Source: Cyanomargarita calcarea GSE-NOS-MK-12-04C
Lineage (GTDB): Bacteria; Cyanobacteriota; Cyanobacteriia; Cyanobacteriales; Nostocaceae
Assembly (NCBI GenBank): GCA_019359595.1
Contig: JAHHGZ010000053.1
Location: 1-48,734 of the forward strand
DNA length: 48,734 nucleotides
Direction: 5' to 3'
In this document: positions 17,095 through 25,982 of the stretch, piece by piece
How positions within the stretch are numbered: position 1 is the first letter of the stretch
Layout: the number at the start of each line of letters is the position of its first letter
Translations under genes and position numbers: made by a program
The notes under the pieces: generated by a model
Told to the model about the DNA's origin: nothing
What the model saw: only the letters and a program-made list of their open reading frames with translations
Databases searched by the model: none

Positions 17095-18309
17095 CTATTT
17101 TATAAAAGCAAATTTACCAGTACTTCCGTCTTTCTCCATTTTAATTTGAGCGACATAAAAATCTTTCTGAATCACTTCACCAACTGGCGTAAAAGCAATT
17201 TCACCCAAAGGAGTATTGTACTTTCCTGCGAGTATCTCTTTATTCAACTCTGTACGCAGTTTCTCAAGAGGTATTGTGCTAATTTTTGATTTTGTATCCA
17301 AAGCTCGCAATGCTTCAACATACACCTGTACAGCAGCAAAAGCTTGAGCGCTAAATTGTGGTGGTTCTTTCTTGAATTGGTCAACATAAGCTTTCCTAAA
17401 TGCTGCATTAATCTCACCGGGGTGTTCGGGACTGTAAGCTTGAGCAATCATCACACCATCACACAATGCCTTGCATACTGACAATACATTCGATGAATTC
17501 AGCCCATTACCACCAATAATTGCACCTTTATAACCAAGTTCTCGCAGTTGTCTAACTAAATTACCTCCATCTGCAGCCAATCCAGAAATAATTGCTAAAT
17601 CTGGTTTTAAATTAATAGCATTCGTTGCTTGGGATTGAAAATCAGTGTCTGTAGTTTGGAATTTTTGTACTGTTACCAATTCCAAGCCCAAATCCTTAAC
17701 TGTTTTCTGAAAAATTTCTGTTTCTGATTTATTAAAAGCATCATTTTGGGCGAAAAATACTGCAACCTTTTTTATACTGGGATTTTGCTTGAGTGCAGCT
17801 TTCACCGAGTTCGGAGCAACGACAGCAACAGATGAAGAAACCCTTGCTATATAATCACCAATTTCTGGAATTCCTTTCGCAGTATTCGAGGCCCCAACCA
17901 CTGGCACTTTCGCACGTTCGGCAATTGGATCGGCACTAAAAGCTTGCTGTGATAAAGTTGGCCCAATAATCCCGACTACTTTATCTTTATTAATTAAAGT
18001 TTGAAAAGCGTTGATTGCACCAGCTTCATCACCGCTAGCGTCTTGAAATATTAATTTAAATTGAGTACCATTAATTCCACCTTTATCGTTAAAATACTTC
18101 TCAGCAATTTTTGCTCCAGCCACTCCTTCTTGACCAAGTAATGCGACATTACTAGTCTGAGCAAAAGCAATACCAATGGGAATGCTACCAGATACACCAG
18201 TCGTTGTAGTGGTAGTTACAGTGTTTGTAGTAGTGTTGCCTCCTCCACAAGCTGTTATTAGCAAAGCGCAGATAGCGAATAATGTAGTTGTAACTGCAGG
18301 TTTTTTCAT
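17095..18309 (-). CDS. livK: Amino acid ABC transporter substrate-binding lipoprotein LivK
   Basis: This 404-residue periplasmic binding protein resembles LivK/NatB. From the ATG at 18309 the N-terminus is a clear lipoprotein signal: MKK, hydrophobic core LFAICALLI, lipobox ITAC, then GGG. A Thr/Val-rich tether follows, then the type I periplasmic-binding fold: IGIAFAQTSNVALLGQEGVAG near 45, VVGIIGPTLSQQAFS near 120 and VPVVGAS near 143. It should deliver neutral or branched-chain amino acids to LivHMGF. A GTG at 18348 would add 13 residues with charges before the signal, so 18309 is preferred. The wide gap and hairpins after the gene fit the usual excess expression of the binding protein. 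Confidence 0.9.
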   Translation of the reverse strand: MKKPAVTTTLFAICALLITACGGGNTTTNTVTTTTTTGVSGSIPIGIAFAQTSNVALLGQEGVAGAKIAEKYFNDKGGINGTQFKLIFQDASGDEAGAINAFQTLINKDKVVGIIGPTLSQQAFSADPIAERAKVPVVGASNTAKGIPEIGDYIARVSSSVAVVAPNSVKAALKQNPSIKKVAVFFAQNDAFNKSETEIFQKTVKDLGLELVTVQKFQTTDTDFQSQATNAINLKPDLAIISGLAADGGNLVRQLRELGYKGAIIGGNGLNSSNVLSVCKALCDGVMIAQAYSPEHPGEINAAFRKAYVDQFKKEPPQFSAQAFAAVQVYVEALRALDTKSKISTIPLEKLRTELNKEILAGKYNTPLGEIAFTPVGEVIQKDFYVAQIKMEKDGSTGKFAFIK

Positions 18310-18938
18310 AAAGTGAATAAATTCGTTTAACCATCTTAATTTGACCACACACAGGCAAAGCTTCCAAGTGGTTGCGTATGCTTGACATTAGTTTTCTCTA
18401 TCAGGTTGTACTGAAAAAAGAGAAAATGCAAGACGAGCATCATCGCTCAATACAGATTCTACTTATCAATGTTAAGAAATTCCCAACAAATAATTCTTCC
18501 CTAGAACAGTCCGGAAAGCCTGCTCATGGGAGACAAGACGGTTGTCCGAGAAAATAAAATAATATTGGAATTTTTTATTTGGAAGTCCCCCTATCTATAT
18601 ATAACCACCAGTTACACTTCACTTTCCGGTTAAGCTTACCCTTTTTCCGTAAGTATAGATACCCGACAACTCCTGTGAAGTCCGGGAGATAGAAGGCTTC
18701 TTGCAAAATCTAGTTGAACTTTCGCAGTATGTACTAGTATTCATTATTTCGCAATCGATTGGAAATTTTTCTGCATTTGATACCTGACAAAACTTGCTTA
18801 TTTTAGATAAAACAATTTATCCAAATTTCCACTATAAATTTTCCACAATTCAAACCGGATTGTCATATATAAAAACAGTATTTATTATTAATAGGCTCTA
18901 TTTTTTTAATGTTGTAAGACAAAATAAAGGAATATCCC
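18310..18938. other. Intergenic region upstream of livK and the first pentapeptide gene
   Basis: Six hundred and twenty-nine bases separate the divergent livK and pentapeptide genes and should contain both promoters. I see no convincing open frame. Short pieces of known repeats occur: TTTATTTGGAAGTCCCC near 18580-18594 (also in the 35.4 kb element) and GGCTTCTTGCAAAATCTAG near 18694-18712 (related to the element at 25878-25968). No NtcA-type GTA-N8-TAC box was found by eye. Confidence 0.4.
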
Positions 18939-19715
18939 ATGCCCAATCTCCAAAAGCAGGAACAATGGCAATCCTTGATATTTATTAGTTTTGTTTTATT
19001 TATTACATTTATTGTGATTTTTTTATTGAAAAGCTTGTTGTATAAGTACCCTAGCCTAATAAGCAGTATTTCTTCCTGGCTACCTGTTGGTAAAAAAACA
19101 ATAAAAGGTTCTCTCAAGCAAAGATTTATAGCTGTTCTAGAACACTTACGAAACCAATATATAGAAATCCGTCTAGAAGCAATTTATGAGTTGGTAAAAA
19201 TAACTAGCGACTATCCAGAATCTCACTGGCAAACGATGGAAATATTAGCTACTTTTGTGCGGAATAATGCTCCTTTAATGGCCGAAAATATACATAACGA
19301 ATTATCCGCACCAATTCGCAGCGATATTCAAGCAGCCCTAAGCGCGATCGCAAACAGAGATGCAAGCAAAGATACAGAAAATGAGATACTGGATTTGAGT
19401 CGCACAGATATCAGAGGTGCAAATCTCGTTCGTGGTAACCTCCAACGAATAAACCTTTATCACACCAATCTACAAGGTGCAAACCTCTGTGAGGTTAATC
19501 TCCAGATGGCAATCCTGAGTGCAGCCAATTTAGAAGAGGCAAACTTGGTGAGAGCTAATTTACATCAAGCAATCCTGAGTGCAGCCAATTTAAGAGGGGC
19601 AAATCTTAGTCACGCAAACTTGAATGGGGCAAGCCTGTTTCTCGCTAACCTCCAAGGAGCAAACCTCGATAGCGCTAGCTTGGATAAGGCAAATCTCAGA
19701 GAAGTTAGTTTTTAG
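18939..19715 (+). CDS. Membrane-anchored pentapeptide-repeat protein, paralogue 1
   Basis: This 258-residue protein has one strong N-terminal transmembrane helix (about 12-34, IFISFVLFITFIVIFLLKSL). A HEAT-like helical segment follows (about 65-105, IEIRLEAIYELVKITSDYPE, then HWQTMEILATFVRNNA), then the bridge RSDIQAALSAIANRD. About 20 pentapeptides of A(N/D)LxX type complete it from residue 150 to the end. Pentapeptide repeats fold as a right-handed quadrilateral beta-helix; their function varies and is unknown here. The protein is the shortest of three tandem paralogues and lacks the second membrane helix and the TRLPDN..HW C-terminus of the other two. It ends abruptly inside the repeat, and its TAG overlaps a TTAGTTG repeat block, so it may be 3'-truncated. 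Confidence 0.85.
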   Translation: MPNLQKQEQWQSLIFISFVLFITFIVIFLLKSLLYKYPSLISSISSWLPVGKKTIKGSLKQRFIAVLEHLRNQYIEIRLEAIYELVKITSDYPESHWQTMEILATFVRNNAPLMAENIHNELSAPIRSDIQAALSAIANRDASKDTENEILDLSRTDIRGANLVRGNLQRINLYHTNLQGANLCEVNLQMAILSAANLEEANLVRANLHQAILSAANLRGANLSHANLNGASLFLANLQGANLDSASLDKANLREVSF

Positions 19716-19832
19716 TTGTTAGTTGTTGGTTGTTAGTGGGGAATTGAGAATTAGGAGTTATGAACACAAAGACTCCCCACTCCTAACTCCTAACTTCCCA
19801 CCAACAACCAACCACTAACTCCTAACAACTAT
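19712..19832. repeat. TTAGTTG heptamer inverted repeat
   Basis: TTAGTTGTTAGTTGTTGGTTG (from 19712) is mirrored by CCAACAACCAACCACTAAC and ACTCCTAACAACT up to about 19830. The centre holds GAATTAGGAGTTATG and CACTCCTAACTCCTAAC. It is a long imperfect hairpin built from degenerate heptamers. Similar blocks are at 421-490, 1595-1640 and 26685-26745, where it again starts at or next to gene ends. Confidence 0.7.
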
Positions 19833-19943
19833 CACAATTACTTATTCATTCTTTTGACATATATTTTAACAGGGGGATAAATGCTATACTCTTGTTCCCA
19901 AATGTCTACGTAAAAATCCTGTGTTGTGAGGAATACTACCGCT

Positions 19944-21419
19944 ATGTCTGCTAAAAAGACAGACGTACTCTTGAATCGATTCATAGCCATAACAGTTGTA
20001 TTTAATCTCTCAGTTGCTTTTGCTTTCTTGTCACTTACCAAGAAAGAGGGATTATCGGATCGCGAAAAAGGAGAAAGCACAACCCAAGCATTGACTACCA
20101 CTGCGACTTTCTTCCTGGGATTGGCTGTGATGATTAATGCTTACTATGCAGCGAAACGCACGCAACTTTTAGAAAGGAGTGCTTTAGCTGCGGAGAAAAA
20201 TTTGGAAATTGAGAATAACAATACACAGTTACTACAAGAACGCTTGCTTGCAGAACGCTTTATGGGTGCAGTTTCTCAATTGGGGCATAAGAAGATTGAA
20301 ACGCGAATCGGCGCAGTTTATGCTCTAGAGCGAGTCGCTCAGGATTTTCCCCAAGAATATTGGACTATTATGGAAATCCTAACTGCTTTTGTACGCGAGA
20401 ATGCGGTTCAAATCGAGCCACAACCAATCGAAAAAGATGTCTTGCGAGGCAAATTTCGTTATTCTGAATTTACTTCCTCTAGCCTTACCAAGGAATATGA
20501 CAAGGCTCTTAACTGTTGCCAAGAATCACCCAAACTCCGCACGGATATTCAAGTGGCTCTGACTGTCATCGGACGACGAAATTCCCAACAAGACCGGCTG
20601 GGGGAGAAACTGAATTTACGCAATATAGATATTAGTGGTGCAGATTTGAGAACTGCTAATCTCCAACGGGTAGACCTGCGTGGAGCGAATCTACAACGAG
20701 CAGATTTAACTAAAGTTGACTTTTTGAACGCCGAATTAGATGGTGCTAAACTTACAGGCTCAATTCTATACGAAGCTAATTTGCAAGGAGTCAGCTTGTG
20801 TGGGGCAAATTTAGCTGGGGCAAATCTGAATCGAGCAAATTTATCTGCGGCTACCCTGCGTTCTGCTAACTTGGTCGGAGCCAGTTTGCGTGCAACCAAC
20901 CTCTGTGAGGCAAATTTATATAAAGCCAATTTACAGCAAGCGAATTTGAAAGCCGCCAATCTTTCAGGGGCAAAATTGTTTCTTGTCAACTTGCAGGGGG
21001 CAAAGCTGGGTAAAGCTAATATGCACTCTACAGGTTTGATTGGCGCTAATCTACAACAAGCCAATTTGAATGGGGCTAATTTGCAGCAGGCTAATTTGAA
21101 TGCAGCTAAATTACAAAACACAGAGGTGTTTTTCGCTAACCTCTGCGGGGCAAGTTTAACAGAAGCTGATTTGTGTGGCGCAAACTTAATGGGAGCCAAC
21201 CTGCTTGATGCTACTCTCTATGAAGCTAACCTTTGTGGGGCAAACTTGATGGGAGCTAACCTTGCTGGATGTGACCTTTCCGATGTCAAACTCGAAGGGG
21301 CTATCCTTACAGGAGCGAAAAATTTGCAACCCCAGCAAATAAAAAATGCCCTCGGCGATCGCACTACTCGTCTACCCGATAATCTAGAAGTACCAATCCA
21401 TTGGCGGCAATCTAGTTAA
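19944..21419 (+). CDS. Membrane-anchored pentapeptide-repeat protein, paralogue 2
   Basis: The ATG at 19944 (GAGG about a dozen bases upstream) gives 491 residues. Two transmembrane helices come first (about 13-32 and 46-65, the second in TATFFLGLAVMINAYYAAKR). A short coiled coil and the helical module QERLLAERFMGAVSQLG follow, then IETRIGAVYALERVAQDFPQ and YWTIMEILTAFVRENA. The bridge RTDIQVALTVIGRR leads to about 47 pentapeptides. The end is a non-repeat cap: GAKNLQPQQIKNALGDRTTRLPDNLEVPIHW. The QLG...R.GA.YALER....FVRE module also fronts pentapeptide proteins in actinobacteria (family knowledge). With two membrane helices both termini should lie on one side, probably the cytoplasm. A GTG at 19926 is an alternative start. 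Confidence 0.88.
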   Translation: MSAKKTDVLLNRFIAITVVFNLSVAFAFLSLTKKEGLSDREKGESTTQALTTTATFFLGLAVMINAYYAAKRTQLLERSALAAEKNLEIENNNTQLLQERLLAERFMGAVSQLGHKKIETRIGAVYALERVAQDFPQEYWTIMEILTAFVRENAVQIEPQPIEKDVLRGKFRYSEFTSSSLTKEYDKALNCCQESPKLRTDIQVALTVIGRRNSQQDRLGEKLNLRNIDISGADLRTANLQRVDLRGANLQRADLTKVDFLNAELDGAKLTGSILYEANLQGVSLCGANLAGANLNRANLSAATLRSANLVGASLRATNLCEANLYKANLQQANLKAANLSGAKLFLVNLQGAKLGKANMHSTGLIGANLQQANLNGANLQQANLNAAKLQNTEVFFANLCGASLTEADLCGANLMGANLLDATLYEANLCGANLMGANLAGCDLSDVKLEGAILTGAKNLQPQQIKNALGDRTTRLPDNLEVPIHWRQSS

Positions 21420-21503
21420 AAAATCTCTATCTTGACGCACCAAGGAGCTTATCAGCATTGCCATCTACCATTTTCAGTTCGTGCTTCTTTATACAATTTA
21501 TTC

Positions 21504-21540
21504 AAACCCCCTTTCGCTGTTGAGAGGGGGTTTTGATTTT
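21504..21540 (+). terminator. Intrinsic terminator after pentapeptide paralogue 2
   Basis: AAACCCCCT (21504-21512) pairs perfectly with AGGGGGTTT (21525-21533) around a 12-base loop. The T-rich TGATTTTT follows. It lies about 85 bases past the stop codon and supports separate transcription of the next paralogue. Confidence 0.8.
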
Positions 21541-22080
21541 TATCCACTTAAGTAAAAGTACTAAAAAAACAATATCTTACGTAAGGCTGATACATTATAT
21601 GCAACTAAATATTTATGATTGTTATTAGGTAAGTCGGCACAATAAAACCAAACTGTGTAAAGAAAAGTAAACAAGGCTTAAACCCTTTTTCCCCCTGCCC
21701 CCTGCATTATCCCAACGATAATTATTTACATTCATACCTACTTAAGTAGCTCTTATGAACTATCTACACCAGGATAAATAAAAAGTCCACCTGTCCGGAG
21801 AAATAAGATTTAATTTTCAAGATAGTTGATTGTTAGAAAATAGCAGGGTATTCAGATCCTCGACTTCTCAAATAAATCGGGGATCTATAACTCCTTAGTA
21901 AAGTTTCTTAAATCAGTAATCTTCTGATAAAAAGGGAGTAGTTCATCTAATCTTTAATTATTATTTTTCGTAAATTTGTATCAAACCATTTTTTCCCCAC
22001 GGGCTTGCGTGTTTCCACTGTTTTATATTTTATATATAAATATTACTTTAATACCAAGTGATTTTACGTAAGGAATCGGA
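21541..22080. other. Promoter region of pentapeptide paralogue 3
   Basis: There is no gene in this AT-rich stretch. It contains a hairpin at 21854-21886 (AGATCCTCGA pairing with TCGGGGATCT, one G-T pair) that belongs to the ATCCCCGACTTCT repeat theme. No recognisable operator was seen. Confidence 0.5.
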
Positions 22081-23478
22081 ATGAAGACTCATCCTGTGTC
22101 TTTGAAAAAGACTGACGGAATACGAAATTTGTTGCTGGCAGTAGGAATCGTATCTCTCTTATCATTTACGTTCATTTCCATCGGCTTTTACCAAGTAAAA
22201 GGGCTGTCAATTGAGCGCAAAATTGAGTATGGAACGAGAGCGATAAGTGCTGTAGCGACAATTTTCGTGGGCTGTGTGGTAAGTATCAACGCTTACTATA
22301 CAAGCCGACTGGTTCTAAGTATAGACCAGGGTGGGTTGACTAGACTTGTGCTAGAAGAACTCGCTCGGAATCAAAGTCTAGAAAAGACTATTAACAACAC
22401 AGAAGTAACTCAAGAGCGATTAATTTCAGGTAGTTTTTTTAGTGCAATTGACCAGTTGGGTAGCGAACACATTGAAACGCGACTTGGGGCAATTTATACA
22501 TTAGAAACAATCGCCAAGGATTCACCGTCACAATATTGGACAGTGATGGAAATTCTTGCTGCTTTCATCCGTGAAAATGCTGCCATAAAAGGTGAAGAAG
22601 AGTATATTCGTGTGGAATTGTTAAAACCTGCGACAGATATTCAAGCAGCCTTGACTATTATTGGACGGCGAGATGCGCAGAAAGACCCAGAAAATCCGAT
22701 ACTTGATTTAAGTCATACTGACATTAAAGGTGCAGATTTAACTAAAGCGGACTTGGGGTCAGTGGACTTTACAGGAGCCGACTTGCAAGGAGTGATGTTT
22801 TATGAAGCACACCTAGTGGAGGCGGATTTTTCGGGAGCGAATTTGGAAGAAGCGGTTTTTTATGAAGCCGAGTTGCAAGGGGCAATGTTTTACCAAGCGA
22901 ATCTCCGCTCGTGTATCTTAACAAAAGCCAACCTCACGGGGGCTATGCTTTATGAAGCCAACTTGCAAGGAGTGATATCGTATGATGCCAATCTTACAGA
23001 GGCAATAGTTTATAAAGCCGACTTGCAAGGAGCAATATTTTATGAGGCTAACCTAACTGATATCATCTTGGAAGCGAGCAATCTCAAAGGTGCTAACTTG
23101 ATTGGAGCCAATTTGCAAGGAGCGAACTTAATTGGTGCTAATTTGGAAGGTGTGTTGCTAAGTGTTGCTAATATTCAAAAAGCAGTCGTCTATGAAGCTA
23201 ACTTGTCAAAGGCAAACCTGACCCGAGCTAATCTAGAGGGTTCAAACCTGATTGGATCGGATTTCAAAGGGGCAATTCTCGAAGAAACCAACCTTTGTGG
23301 AGCATACTTGACAAGAGCGAAAAATTTGGAACTAGAGCAAATTCAATCCGCAGTAGGTGACAGACTGACTCGTCTGCCAGATAATATCGAAAGACCTACA
23401 CATTGGACCCAAAAGAGCAATAATAGCGAAGTTTCAAATTCTGAATCTGAAGCTGAACCCCAAGAAGGTGAAGCCTAG
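22081..23478 (+). CDS. Membrane-anchored pentapeptide-repeat protein, paralogue 3
   Basis: This 465-residue protein has the layout of paralogue 2. Two membrane helices (about 16-38 and 52-74, SAVATIFVGCVVSINAYYTS) come first, then a polar linker and the module QERLISGSFFSAIDQLG. IETRLGAIYTLETIAKDSPS and YWTVMEILAAFIRENA follow, then the bridge ATDIQAALTIIGRR and about 38 pentapeptides. The cap is RAKNLELEQIQSAVGDRLTR, LPDNIERPTHW and an acidic tail of about 20 residues (SESEAEPQEGEA). Many repeats carry the pattern FYEAxLQGAxFYEANL, giving a face rich in Tyr and Glu unlike paralogue 2. It has its own long upstream region, and a terminator precedes it, so it is probably monocistronic. Function unknown. 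Confidence 0.88.
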   Translation: MKTHPVSLKKTDGIRNLLLAVGIVSLLSFTFISIGFYQVKGLSIERKIEYGTRAISAVATIFVGCVVSINAYYTSRLVLSIDQGGLTRLVLEELARNQSLEKTINNTEVTQERLISGSFFSAIDQLGSEHIETRLGAIYTLETIAKDSPSQYWTVMEILAAFIRENAAIKGEEEYIRVELLKPATDIQAALTIIGRRDAQKDPENPILDLSHTDIKGADLTKADLGSVDFTGADLQGVMFYEAHLVEADFSGANLEEAVFYEAELQGAMFYQANLRSCILTKANLTGAMLYEANLQGVISYDANLTEAIVYKADLQGAIFYEANLTDIILEASNLKGANLIGANLQGANLIGANLEGVLLSVANIQKAVVYEANLSKANLTRANLEGSNLIGSDFKGAILEETNLCGAYLTRAKNLELEQIQSAVGDRLTRLPDNIERPTHWTQKSNNSEVSNSESEAEPQEGEA

Positions 23479-23603
23479 TAGATTTCTAAAAGTATTTACT
23501 CCATCTACCTCTACATCTATCTCTACTCTACTTTACGAATTGAGCGAATTTTCTCGTGCTAACCACGCTACTTAAATTCAGGGCCTACTACCTAACTCCT
23601 AAC

Positions 23604-24401
23604 TCATACACCGATCGCAACTCCCCAAAAATAATCCTCAAAAGGTTCTTCATCAAAATCTATGTGATATTTTCTCCCCCAAGAATAAACATCCAAGCTG
23701 ATGCGTCCTCTCTCTTTGTTTAACCAATCGCCACCTTGAATCGATATATTACCAAGTATCGGAATCCAGTGAGTGGGGTAAGGTAAAAATACCTTTTTGT
23801 TGCCTAGCAAACCAGCAGCGGTAATTAACGCAAAAGCAACACCACCCGAGGCGATCGCTGCTGCTGTTTCATTTAAAGCTTCGACTTCTCCATATATATA
23901 GGTATGGAAGTACTTGATTTTTTGAAAACCCAAGACTTGTTTTGTCCAACCCTTCATTTCCCAAGATTTCGTCATCCCAGCGATGTTACGAATAATGGTG
24001 GGTGCATCTGCTTCCACAGGAAAAATCAAATTTTCTGATTCTCGCAGTGTCGCCAAAACCATCCAATCGGCTTGACTCATCCGCAGTCTACCTCGACTTT
24101 GGCAGAGCCGTATAGATCCTTGAATGCGCATCGTTTGCCCCTGAAAACCACCGGTTTCAAACAAACTGCGGCAAATCTGTACATATTTGAGTGGCTGTTT
24201 GCGAACCAATTCAAATAAAATTGATACTGGTCCACAAAAAGGTTCTCCACCCTGATTCACTTGAAACGGATCGTTGAGACGAATTCGCATATCAGCCAGC
24301 ACCTGTTTTTTGTCTAAACTTGACCAAATACTGGGGGTGGTGGATTTTTCAAACTCTGCTAAGGCAGAAAGTATAGATGGATTTAATGTTTGCGAAGTCA
24401 T
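23604..24401 (-). CDS. Uncharacterised protein with papain-like cysteine peptidase features
   Basis: I do not recognise a named family for this 265-residue protein. A Cys in NQGGEPFCGPVSILFELV (about residue 57), preceded by a Gln-containing stretch, resembles the oxyanion Gln and nucleophile of papain-fold enzymes. A His in YPTHWIPILG (about 217) is in the right order, and an Asp in ISLDVYSWGRKYHIDFDEEP (about 239) could be the third residue. A hydrophobic Ala/Gly-rich helix (AAAIASGGVAFALITAAGLLG, about 183-203) sits before the His. There is no signal peptide. It is a single minus-strand gene facing the third pentapeptide gene. A papain-like enzyme or bacterial toxin/effector domain is the best guess, and a non-enzymatic protein is possible. 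Confidence 0.6.
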   Translation of the reverse strand: MTSQTLNPSILSALAEFEKSTTPSIWSSLDKKQVLADMRIRLNDPFQVNQGGEPFCGPVSILFELVRKQPLKYVQICRSLFETGGFQGQTMRIQGSIRLCQSRGRLRMSQADWMVLATLRESENLIFPVEADAPTIIRNIAGMTKSWEMKGWTKQVLGFQKIKYFHTYIYGEVEALNETAAAIASGGVAFALITAAGLLGNKKVFLPYPTHWIPILGNISIQGGDWLNKERGRISLDVYSWGRKYHIDFDEEPFEDYFWGVAIGV

Positions 24402-24484
24402 TTATCTAGTAAGTAGGTACAAATAAAACTTACTGGTAACAGGAGTCACCGCAGCCAATATTTATTTATACCCATTTACTGAAA

Positions 24485-25702
24485 CTAATTACAGAATTTC
24501 TCGACACAACGGACAAAAATTTCTACACCCATTGCCAATGCAGTCTCATCAAAGTCAAAGCGGGGGTGATGGTGGGGATAGGCTAAATCTTCGGCTGGGT
24601 TAGCAGAACCGAGGAAGAAGTAGCAACCGGGAACTTCTTCTAAGAAGAATGACATATCCTCTCCACCCATTGTTTGGCATTCAGGGACAATACCCATAGG
24701 AGTTTCCACCACATCTTGGGCTTGCGATCGCACTAATTCTGTCATCTCAGGATGATTAATTACTGGTGGGTAATGCGACCAATAATTAAAGTCATAACTA
24801 GCACCTTGACTCTGACAAATTCCCGCAATAGTCTGCTCGACTCGCTCCATGAAAAAGCCTTTGTAAGCTGGATTAAAGTAGCGAACGGTACCACTCAACC
24901 GGGCTGTATCAGCAATTACGTTGCGCTTGGTACCGGCATGAAATTCACCGACTGTCACCACTGCCGACTCAAGTGGATCGACATTCCGAGCGACAATGGT
25001 TTGCAAGGCGTTGATGATTTGGGCACCAACTACGATAGAATCTACTGTCTGATGAGGCATTGCGCCATGTCCGCCTTTCCCCAAAATTGTGCAGTCAAAG
25101 CACTCCACTGCTGCCATCAATGCACCACTGCGAATACCCACACTGCCTACAGGTAAATTATTCCACAAATGCAAACCGATAATTCCATCCACATCGGGTT
25201 TTTTTAATACCCCAGCTTCAATCATCGGCTTTGCACCACCAGGAGACTCTTCCGCAGGTTGGAAGAACATTTTCACAGTCCCGGCAAAGCTGTCTCTATG
25301 CTGCTGAAGGTAATATGCCGTACCCAAAGCGATCGCTGTGTGTCCGTCATGTCCGCAAGCGTGCATTATGCCATCATGCTGGGACTTATATGGCACTTCA
25401 TTCTGTTCTTGAATCGGTAAAGCATCCATATCAGCACGAATTGCTAATACTTTTTCTGTACCAAGTTTAGTACCCTTGATAATGGCAACAATTCCTGTCT
25501 CGGCAATACCAGTCTCATGCTCAATGCCCCATTCTTGCAATTTATTCTGGATAAACTCAGCCGTAATCTTTTCTTCAAAACCTAATTCTGGTTTTTGATG
25601 CAGTTGCCGTCGCCATTCTACCAGTTGCGGCTGTAATGAACGAATAGCTAGCCGAATCCGAGATAAGTCAACTTTGTGGGAACTGGGAAATGTGGTAACC
25701 AT
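24485..25702 (-). CDS. M20 family amidohydrolase (N-acyl amino acid/IAA-conjugate type)
   Basis: From the ATG at 25702 the product is 405 residues. It is a zinc-dependent M20D amidohydrolase of the hippurate/ILR1 type. LHQKPELGFEE lies near residue 34, the metal ligands are in the MHACGHDGHTA motif near 107, and the Glu pair is in QPAEESPGGAK near 140. The dimerisation (lid) domain lies around 185-300, starting GKGGHGAMPHQTVD, and the C-terminal metal His is in YPHHHPRFDFDE. Such enzymes cleave N-acyl amino acids or auxin conjugates; the substrate cannot be predicted. An upstream GTG/ATG-less extension to 25735 is mainly repeat sequence, so 25702 is preferred. The gene seems monocistronic. 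Confidence 0.92.
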   Translation of the reverse strand: MVTTFPSSHKVDLSRIRLAIRSLQPQLVEWRRQLHQKPELGFEEKITAEFIQNKLQEWGIEHETGIAETGIVAIIKGTKLGTEKVLAIRADMDALPIQEQNEVPYKSQHDGIMHACGHDGHTAIALGTAYYLQQHRDSFAGTVKMFFQPAEESPGGAKPMIEAGVLKKPDVDGIIGLHLWNNLPVGSVGIRSGALMAAVECFDCTILGKGGHGAMPHQTVDSIVVGAQIINALQTIVARNVDPLESAVVTVGEFHAGTKRNVIADTARLSGTVRYFNPAYKGFFMERVEQTIAGICQSQGASYDFNYWSHYPPVINHPEMTELVRSQAQDVVETPMGIVPECQTMGGEDMSFFLEEVPGCYFFLGSANPAEDLAYPHHHPRFDFDETALAMGVEIFVRCVEKFCN

Positions 25703-25710
25703 TGTAAAAA

Positions 25711-25795
25711 AAATGAAGGAAGAAGCAAGAAGCAAGAAGGAAGAAGGAGAATTGCTGGGGGACTTGAACCCGTTTGGATTGAAGGTGCGAAGACT
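25711..25795. repeat. Diverged copy of the CCTTCTTCC repeat family
   Basis: ATGAAGGAAGAAGCAAGAAG and GAAGGAAGAAGGAGAATTGC are followed by TGGGGGACTTGAACCC, a degenerate version of the GGGGTTTAATACCCC hairpin. It lies directly 5' of the amidohydrolase gene. The GACTTGAACCC piece looks like a tRNA T-arm but has no tRNA around it. Confidence 0.5.
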
Positions 25796-25877
25796 GCAAC
25801 ATCATTTTTTCTTCCCTCTCACCAGCGTTAAATTCAAAGGTGTTCTCGATTACATCTGTGAAAAACTGCAATTTTAA

Positions 25878-25968
25878 TAGACTTCTTGCATAAGTGAATC
25901 CTGTCTACGTATATATACGTGTTTTTGCGGTTAATTATTTCTCTTTTTTTACTTTTGCAAGAAGTCTA
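25878..25968. repeat. Small MITE-like element with TAGACTTCTTGCA ends
   Basis: TAGACTTCTTGCA (25878-25890) and its exact complement TGCAAGAAGTCTA (25956-25968) bound 91 bases. Inside is a perfect 14-bp palindrome, ACGTATATATACGT (25907-25920). There is no coding capacity. It lies between the bioD stop and the amidohydrolase promoter. One-sided pieces of the same end occur near 18694 and 33309. Confidence 0.75.
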
Positions 25969-25982
25969 ATACAACTGCCCTT

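Noticed and set aside
20549-21199. A 216-codon minus-strand frame opposite the second pentapeptide gene
   Set aside because: It is the antisense of regular pentapeptide codons, giving artificial APxKxAxxKL repeats. No ribosome binding site or family is seen.
25745-25765. tRNA T-arm-like sequence (GGGTTCAAGTCCC on the minus strand)
   Set aside because: No acceptor, D or anticodon arms surround it, and it matches the degenerate hairpin of the dispersed repeat family.
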